A stretch of DNA of 64,000 bases from Oxyruncus cristatus (lineage: Eukaryota; Chordata; Aves; Passeriformes; Cotingidae). The stretch is from positions 235,609-299,608 of the forward strand of contig VXAY01002187.1 in the NCBI GenBank assembly GCA_013399855.1, read 5' to 3'. The notes under the pieces were generated by a model. The model did no database searches. It saw nothing but the letters and a program-made list of their open reading frames with translations, and was not told the origin of the DNA. Below are positions 53,901 to 62,900 of this stretch, piece by piece; position 1 is the stretch's first letter; the number at the start of each line of letters is the position of its first letter. Both the position numbers and the translations under genes were made by a program.

Positions 53901-56900
53901 CTTTGTGCAAGGAGCATTGTAGATACAGCATGTAATATGCAGACCTTTTATCTTTAAATCACAAAGTTAATAGAAAATTCACAAAAATTACCATAAGAAG
54001 GGGAATTGACATTTTAATGTTGCAGAAAGATGCAAGCAATCAGCTTAAGAAGTGGGTCTGCTTTATACCACAGTTTACTGCTCGTGAAACTTCTATGATT
54101 TATTCCCGAGTAGACAAGCTCTCCTGTATTTCAGTTCATATTTTTAGTACTTTTTCAATGGACTGTGTACATATTTTGTCTTCAAATCTACCATATGGGA
54201 GATACTTATGTATCTTATGCTTAAGAATTTTAATGCCTTTGCTGTAAATAAAATGTAAAAGATAAGCATAAAGTGGCAGAAGATAAGAGGGCTACAGCCT
54301 TCCGAATCAGAACTAGATGGAGGCAGAGGGTTGTGTTTTGGTTGGCTTTTTTTTTTTTTTCCATAAAACTGAGCTTTGCATTTTTGATGTCCAAGATTTA
54401 ATTCTACTAGGAATTGACTGAAGTATTTACTTGCTAAAATAACGAACTGAAACATGCAGGCCTACAAGGAATCAATAAACCTAAAAGAATTTTTTGCATC
54501 CATGTTAAATGTTTTTCATATTTTCATATTTTTCTCTAATACCCAAGTGTGCTGGCACAGAAGTGTGGAGAGTAAATATTTAGAATGTGTCAGTTTGATA
54601 AGCTTTGGATTTCACAGTGTTTACTTAGTCCATTTGATTCTTCCATCTCTTTATGTGTGTCCATTTTTGTTTTCTCTTGTGACACAATAAAACAAACAAA
54701 TCTTCTTAAGGAAGAGCCAATAAAATTTTAAGCCTTTTAAAATTAGCAGGCATGTAGCTTTTCTCAGTTGGCTTGTTTTAAAATTGACTGTATAATGTCG
54801 GACTTTTGACCAGTTACGTTTTTGGACCACTATGACTAGAAATGCTCCCTATGTTAGAAAACTTTCATTGCTATAGATGCTGCAAGAATATAAATTAGGG
54901 GTTTGTGTTTGCTAAAATTTTGAATCTAACATCATAAGCCTCTGTAGAAAATTATTAACCCTAGTTTGAGCTGCATTTTAGGGTTTGCTTTTTCTTTTTT
55001 CCCTTATGTTATATGATCATAAAACATGATAGTCTGCCCATATTCCCAAAATGTCTGTGTTCTATAGTCAATTCCTTTGTAGAGGCCCCTTACTTTTGTG
55101 ATACAAACAAAATACATGCTTGTCTAGAGTATTATTAAGTATATAGAAAGTATTTATATGACAATGAGGAAAGAACAGTAAATCAATGTTAGTGTTTATG
55201 GTGATTCAGAGAGAATATTTTTATGAATAATATAAATATGTATAAATATATTATAAATAATATAATATAAATATGTTACTTTGTTTAAAATGTGTTCAAG
55301 TATTAAAAGATTGCTCCTATTTTTTACCTCTGCTGGTTTTAGATGTTCATTAAATTGGTGTATTTATTTTTTTTCAGTCATCAGTTCAAAGAAATTTTGT
55401 CCTACAAGGTATGTAAAATGGCAGGGAGGGAGGTTTATGTGCTATTTCCTGTGTTTCACTGGGTCATCTTATCAATCAAAATATAGGTGGTTATCTTTTA
55501 ATTGCAAGGAGTGGTATGTGATATATGCAATGTTCATTAATAGTGGAGATGTTATTGTGTTTTCTCTCCACCATACATGTTTTAAGGCTTTTTTTCTTCA
55601 ATAAAATTAAATAGTTTCTCCACAAAAAAACACTTGTTATATCATAATGTATAAGTGAGCCATTCCTAAAGTACTTCAGCATGTGTCCATTAACGATTAC
55701 AAGATACCAGTTTATTTAGGTCTTAAATAGAGCTGTTATTTTCTAAAATTCATTAGATTTTTCCCTCTAATTTATGTCTAAAAGATTGGACATAGTAAGT
55801 AGCAAAAACTTATACTGATCAGCAAAAATGTTGTTCAAAATTATTTTAAGAGTACTCAAGTGTGTTTTGACCCTGTGAAGGAAGGGTCTGTGAAGACAGT
55901 CCGAGAGAAATGTGGGACAAGGAATCAATGAAGCACACAGATCTGACAGAGTGAAGATAACAGGGGAGTGAAAAAAGGACAAGAGCAGAGGGGTGGACTG
56001 ATGTGTTAAACTTTGTCATGTGCATTTAGATGCACTTAATGCGGCATGGAAAGAAAATGTTTCCTTTTGAGGGAAGCAAGGTTATAGAGAAACTGTACTA
56101 AATTCACGTATCGAACCCTAGACAGGGGTCTTGGTGCTTACAATGTAGAAATGAATGTTGGAGATGCAGAATAATTCTTAATAACAGAAATATGAAAGAA
56201 AAGGAAGGTATTTGTAATATCCTGATCTTTTTTTTTGGGACAATGAGCAGTGCAAAGATGCCGTCTGTGGCAGGGAAATGGAGATTATTCTTTTTAATCC
56301 TCAAATAAGAGGGAGTTTTAAAAATTAAGAAAATTTCCAGCCATCTTCTAAGGGAAATTCAGTTATCTGCTAATACACTAATCTTACCTCCATGACAGTC
56401 TGGTTTATGTACACTTTACGAATGTACATGGAAATAAATGCCCATAGATTGAGATGACAAAAGCTGCACAGTGCATTTGGACCTGTCATTGTTTTTCACC
56501 TTTTTTAAATTTATATGTTTCTAACACGTAAACGCAAAGAACTCGGGTTTCAGTTCAGAAAAAGTTCACTTACCAACATTATTAAAAGTAAACTAGTTAA
56601 CAGTACAGAGGGAGATGGTGATAGTTATAGAGTCAGGGATGCCTAGATTAGGATAGTGTGCATAACCTCATTACAACTCAGTGAATTTTTTTCTTAATCT
56701 GTTAATATATAGAGATTTAAATCACAGGGTTTATCAACACCGTAGGCTCCAGCATTTTATTACTCGTGTTGCAGAGGGCACAGGAGTCAAAGACAAGGCT
56801 AAAAAGTATTGCTGCTCATAATAATGTAAGAGTCTATACAAATGGTCTAGGCTAGTTGGTGCCTCCAATAATCCTAGTTATAAATAACTTCTGTTATGCA

Positions 56901-59900
56901 GCTAGCTGTATGCATTTTTATATTTCATATTAATAAATTGTTACAGGTTACTGGCTAGCAGCCAGAGTTGCCATGTGTTAGCCAGACATCGTCTGTGTCA
57001 CCCCCTCCAGTTCCCATTTTAAATTAATTTCTCTTATCTTCTATTTTTGTGAGATCTAAAAAGACATCCAGAAGTCTGGCATTTCCAAAACTTTTTTGAT
57101 GAGAACATTATGCTACAATTCATTAGTTTATAGTTGCAAAGAATAAGATATCTGCAGATTTCTACCATGATACATTTTGAGGCTGTTTCTCAAGACACAA
57201 GAAGAATTGGAAAGTAGAACTGTATAACTTTGCAAATACTTTTCACTTTGGAAATTTAATAGGAATTGAAGGTAAGGGTGTTCTAGTAAGCAGATTAACT
57301 GTTTATGCACACACAAAGTTTGGGCAGTCTGTAATCTTCATTATTTTAGAAATGCTTTTCTTCTAATTTCTGAGAATTCAATGTGTGTCATTGGTAAACA
57401 ATGTAGTCATAACATGCTCTAATTTATCTCTTTGGATCACCTCTCTAAGAAGCCAAGGCACTGGAGTCAGTCCAGATTTTCAGGTTAAGTGACAAGGCTT
57501 ACCTTGGCTCTGGTCTGGTCTAAAGAGCTGGAACACTGATGTTGTAAAGAGCCAAGTTGTACTGGGTGCCTGAAGGCTGATGAGGAGTTGTGTGCTGTGA
57601 CGGATCTTTTCCCTCTCCTCTAAATCCCTGTTTTTCTCCCCAAAAATCACTGCTGTTTCTCTCCTGTTGTGACCACATGGCTCTCTTTCTCCTTCGTCCT
57701 CCAGTACTCATGTCTGGGTTAACATTTTTGACTCTTTTGTACCACAAAAATAGCCACATTTGAATGGAACTGGGTGGGTGGAGTGCATGTAACTCCTAAA
57801 TGTATTATAACTCCTTCTCATTTTGCTTCCATATCTTTTATGAAGCTGTGAGCTGGAAACCTGCGTGCCAATGAGCTGTACTAGGGAACAAATATCCTTG
57901 CCTCAGGATAGTGTAAATTTATTTAAATGAGTAATATTTGAGTATCAAGTGGTGATAATATTTTATAATATGTGAGAAAATTTTTTGCGGTCAGGTGTCT
58001 ATTAAATTTATGAGTTGGATGGAGTGTACTGTGGGGGTTGTTACCATCTTGACTTAATATGAAGCTTTTTAGTGGAATAAAAACTCTTGGATGTTTATGT
58101 CCTTCTAATAAAAAGCTATCCTTACTTCAGAATACTGAAAGAACCTGAAGTGTCCTCAGGTGAAGTTCCCTCTCCACCAAGTTCCCTCTGCAAGAGTTGG
58201 TATAAGAACCAACTCTTTAAAGTCATAGTTTTATATAGACAAGAATTTAAAAAAAAAAAATTAACTTAAAAAAAAAAGTTTTTGATGCAAGACACATGCC
58301 TTTTTTTCAGACCAATAGCTCTGGAAGCTTTGCTTAGGAGAGCACTTTTTGTTGTTGTCCATTGCTGTTTTCTCCCTGTGACATTGTAGGAGACTTGGGA
58401 ATGTTGTACAATTCTACGATGGTTCTGATTTACGCTGTCCTGTACTTAATACTGCAGCTGTCCCAAAGAGCACAGCTGTCATCAGAGCATTAATTTCATT
58501 GCTACACCTGCAAGGCTTTTTCTTTCACCATCTGGCTAACTTGCATTCCTTGGCTTGGCTGGTCTTTGAGGAATCGTTATACTGACATAGGTGGTGGGAT
58601 TTGAAGGCAAATGAGGATATGGGGTTCTGCCCGCTTGTGTAGTGATCTAAGCAGGGAGTGAAATGCATCCTTCACTGCACCATCCCCCTGGGTGACAGGA
58701 CAGCAGCTGTTGCAGAAGCCTTTGCAAAAACAGGGATAGGTTGAAATTGCATTATGATAATTTTGATGGAGGAGACTTTTCTATTCAAAGCCAGGTATTT
58801 TTTGCCTTCAAGATCTTTTGAGTTGATCCTGACTGGATTTGGCAGGGCAGAGGAAGTTTGACCATGAGGCTGTTCTTCTGGAATTCAGAAGCACTGCTTG
58901 GAGAAATGTGCAGTAGTTCAAATCACCTGTTTAAGAATTTTACCTTGGCTCCTTATTGATGCTGTGATGACTGTGCTAAAAGAAGACTGTTGCTTATCAG
59001 TTATTGAAGGCAAAATTAGTCTGCAGTATGTCTTTGAAGAATGCTCTCTTGTATACACTGCATCCAATTCAACTGCTGAAAAGAACTAGAAAGTTTAGCA
59101 AGAAACAAATAGTGATGAGGAGACATGAGACAGCGATTACAAACTCTTGATTTAAACATATATTTGCAGAATAAAAATTGGGATTTGCACGCAGATAAAT
59201 TTTCTAGAAATATAGTCTTCAGTGTGATAGCACTTTTAATACTTTAAAACATTTAATTAGATTTTTCTTGCTTTATCTTTTTTTTTTTTTTTTAGGAGCA
59301 CATGATTCTTTGCAGATTTGCAGATCAGACAGCTGTTCAGCTTCCACCTGAACGCAGGCTAATTGGTATGAATTTCTGCAGCTGTTGTGTAAACCGTCTC
59401 AGTAATGATTTCACCTTGATATAGAAAGGAAGAAGTAGACCTTTGTGGATGGGGCATTAAGTTGCTGTCTTCACATAAAACTTGAAAAATGCAAGTTTTG
59501 TCACATTTCACTGTTGCTCTTCCATTCTATGGTATAGAAACTCTTTCCTTCTTTCAAAATCACCAATATGAGATAGAGTGTTTGCAATTTACTGATTTTT
59601 ATTTTTTATTGCTTGACCTTTATTTTTCCCCTTCCCATTCTATGAAAAGCATGAGGTCTTTGTGAAGTTCACTGAAGTCCTGCTACTGCCAGTTTATCTT
59701 ACATTAAAAGCACAGACAATTCATAGTAGTGACTTCCAGTGTGCCCCCTTTGTCCTGCTTGTAGTCACTGGGGATAACTCTCTTAGGAGGGCAGACATCT
59801 AATGCCAGCTGCAGACAATAAGGGTAAATTGCAGAAGTTGGGCTGGTTTTGGTCAGAAGGGCAGCAAAATACAAACCACTTCAAATATGTGGCAAAAGCT

Positions 59901-62900
59901 TTGACTGACAAAAGCCTACGACGTGGTCCTTGTTCTGATGGAAGCTGTAAATGAGCTTCCAGGTCAGAAAAGACAGATGGGGCTTGGAACTCTAAGAACA
60001 TAACTCTGCATTCTTGGCTTAGAAGAAATACCAACTACATTAAAGCAGTAGTAGCAAATAATCATAATGTTTTTTAAAAGCCTAATTTGAAGCGTTCAAG
60101 GTATTTCTTTTGCTTGCTGCACAAAAAGAAAGTTATACAGATTCTGTATGAAAGCTGATGAGAAATTTTTCAGCTTCTTTTGTTATCATTGCAGTGTTTG
60201 AAAAAAAGAAATTGAACAGGGCACTATTCAGTTACCAGTGTAGCACCCAGCACTGTGGACTGAAAATTGAAATAGGACCCAAAATTTTTTTTTTTAAATT
60301 TTTTGAATGATTGTAATTTTTATCTGTTGACTGTGTCTGAAACTGCATGGTTTTTTTCCACAAATGTAACTTTCATGTGTTTTGTTCTGACAAAAACCCA
60401 TACATATAAATCTTATTGTCCTCTTCCCCTACATCATTGCTTTTTTTTCTGTTTTCAGGAATGTTACTTTTTCTTTTAAGTTCCGTGTAATACTAGTCTG
60501 TTCCGTTGAAGATGGTTCCCATTTCCCTGTTGAGCTTCAGCTTTGAAACTGGTTTTGTGGGAATTTTATTTAGCAGTATTTTTAAGTTTTCCTTGCAAAC
60601 AATTGCATGAGATCGGTGTTACAGCCATGGTCAGAATGTTTTTGGTAAATGTATGATTAGGTATTGAGAAAACTGTATTTCATTTAATGGGAGTATTCCT
60701 GAACAGGAGGAGGCTTTTTCTTCTCTGTTGTAAATGGTGGCAAAATCACTTATTCTGCCACTTTTTTAATATTTTAGGATTATATTGTAAACTACATTTT
60801 AGCAATTACCACTGAATTTATGCAGCTTTGGAGAAGTGAAAAATAATTTGCTTTCATTACCTGTAAGTTAAAATACAGCATTTGTCTGTGACTGTCATCG
60901 CTGAAACAACACATTTGTGGAAGGAATTATCACCAATTTTTGTAGTATCTGTGAAAAAAAATATGCAGTTGAACCCAGTTGTGCTACACACAGCAGTTCC
61001 CTTTTAAATTAATGAAGTTCTGTGTATCATTTTCACTGGACATGTGGCTTTTACACACTATATGCAGCAGTGGAGACTGAATGGTTAAATGGTTTTGTGG
61101 ACATTGTTACAGCCCACCTGCTTACACAGAACTGCTCCACGCATTTCACACAATCTTACTGGGAGCACCCAGGGAACCAGGCCCCAGTTGTGACAATCCC
61201 AGCTGCCCTTTAGTGTGTAGCCATGGAATAATAAGGATGTTGCTGTCAGTGGCAGGAGTGTGTACATGCCATGTTTGTTCAACCAGCCACAGAAGGTGAT
61301 TTTCTATGAAGTCACAAATGTGGGAAGAATAGTGCCACAAAAAGTAATTTGCAGAGTTGTGTCCTGGGTTTATAAACTGCTAATTTCTCCCTGCAATGTA
61401 TAGATCCATACAGGACTGAGTTGCCAAGTCCTTTTTCAGGCCCTCCCTTATTATTTTGTCTCTAAATTGTCTCCTACCCGATTACTACCCCTCTCAAATT
61501 CCAAGCCACCAACAGAACGGAGTCCAGATGTCATAATGTTGGTGAATTCAAAGTAGTGACATTATTTTGTAACTAAGGAGTTCAGCTGAGAAGGAGAAGA
61601 TAGTTCTGGCCATCGGCTTACTGTGGAAAGACAGAATAGATTGGACTGAGTACTGTATTAAAGTGTCATGTGCACCAGCTGTTCTGAAATACAAGGATTC
61701 TGAGGAGCATTTGTGCCACCTACCAAAACTTCTACAGGCACGTAACCAGGGTGCATAACAGGGCTTATAATGGTACAGGCACAAAAGCTGTGTATTACAT
61801 TCAGGAAAGAGGTAAGAAGTTCCAGAGGAACTACAGAGGAATATGCCAGACTCATATCCTGATGATAAACATGATGTGCTCCTGTGTCTTCCTTTCGTCT
61901 CAGACCCCAAATATATTTAACTATACGGTTTTGTCAGGACCAGTAAAAGAGGTAGGATTGTTGGCTTTGAGACCGAAGGAGGATTGTGCCCTGTTCGGAA
62001 CTTGAGACTGTATGACTATTAGTGTTAAAACATTTCAGGGAAGTGTTAAATCTTTCTTGCAATAGAGTTTCAAACTGCTGAAATATGATCCGACAAGTCA
62101 ATTCTGTATTTCAGAACATAATAATCAATTATAATGACTAATTAAGTAAGACAAATGGTCCCATCAACTTGGCATGGCTCTATCATAATACAACTCTCTA
62201 AGCTGAAAAACTCCCTTGATTTATCCTTCCTGTTTTTTCTGCAGATAAATCTGAGATAAGCTTAATTTGCATTACCAGTGTAGTATTTTTGTTTACAAGT
62301 AGTTACATTAATATGTCTCAAATCAATTAGACTGGATAATTTTTTTTTATTGTAGCCTTTTGTTGAAGTTCAATAATCAGAGATTTTCAGATTTTAGATT
62401 AAAGTACAGGAGGAAAATAATTATGGTTATAAAGGGAGTAGAAGTTTGGCAATTCAGAGAGCTAAGGGATAAATGAGGCATTTTTCTTCCTTCTGTGGCC
62501 TTTACATTAAAGTATGGATTTTTCTGTGTATTTTGAGAAAGGCACGACTGTTTTTAAGCTTTCTCTCTATATATGAAGAGTTAATAATCTTCTCAAGATC
62601 TTTGCTAAATGAGGATTACAAGTCACAGATGTGATTTGGAACTGTTAATGAGTGTCTGTTTGAAGTAAAACAGATTAAGATGGTTTTTAAAGTAGATGTG
62701 GAACTTATTTTTAGGTGGCTTACTGATGTGTTTTCCTAACACTGAATATTGAAGTGCACGTTTCTGATAATGTTTCTGCATTCTGAGTTTCCATGCTCTC
62801 CCTTACTGTCCTTTTAGGAAAACAGTGTATGGGGCTCGTGGATCTGGATCGGGCGTGGGCTGCAGAAGAACAGAACTACTCTGTCCAAGTTATATCTATG

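Noticed and set aside
55215..55275. AT-rich tract with near-palindromic TAAATA/ATATTA units as a regulatory or matrix-attachment site
   Set aside because: Low-complexity AT-rich sequence alone is not evidence of function.
61548..61910. 120-codon minus-strand frame in the last intron
   Set aside because: No family resemblance and no nearby promoter or polyadenylation context. Treated as chance.
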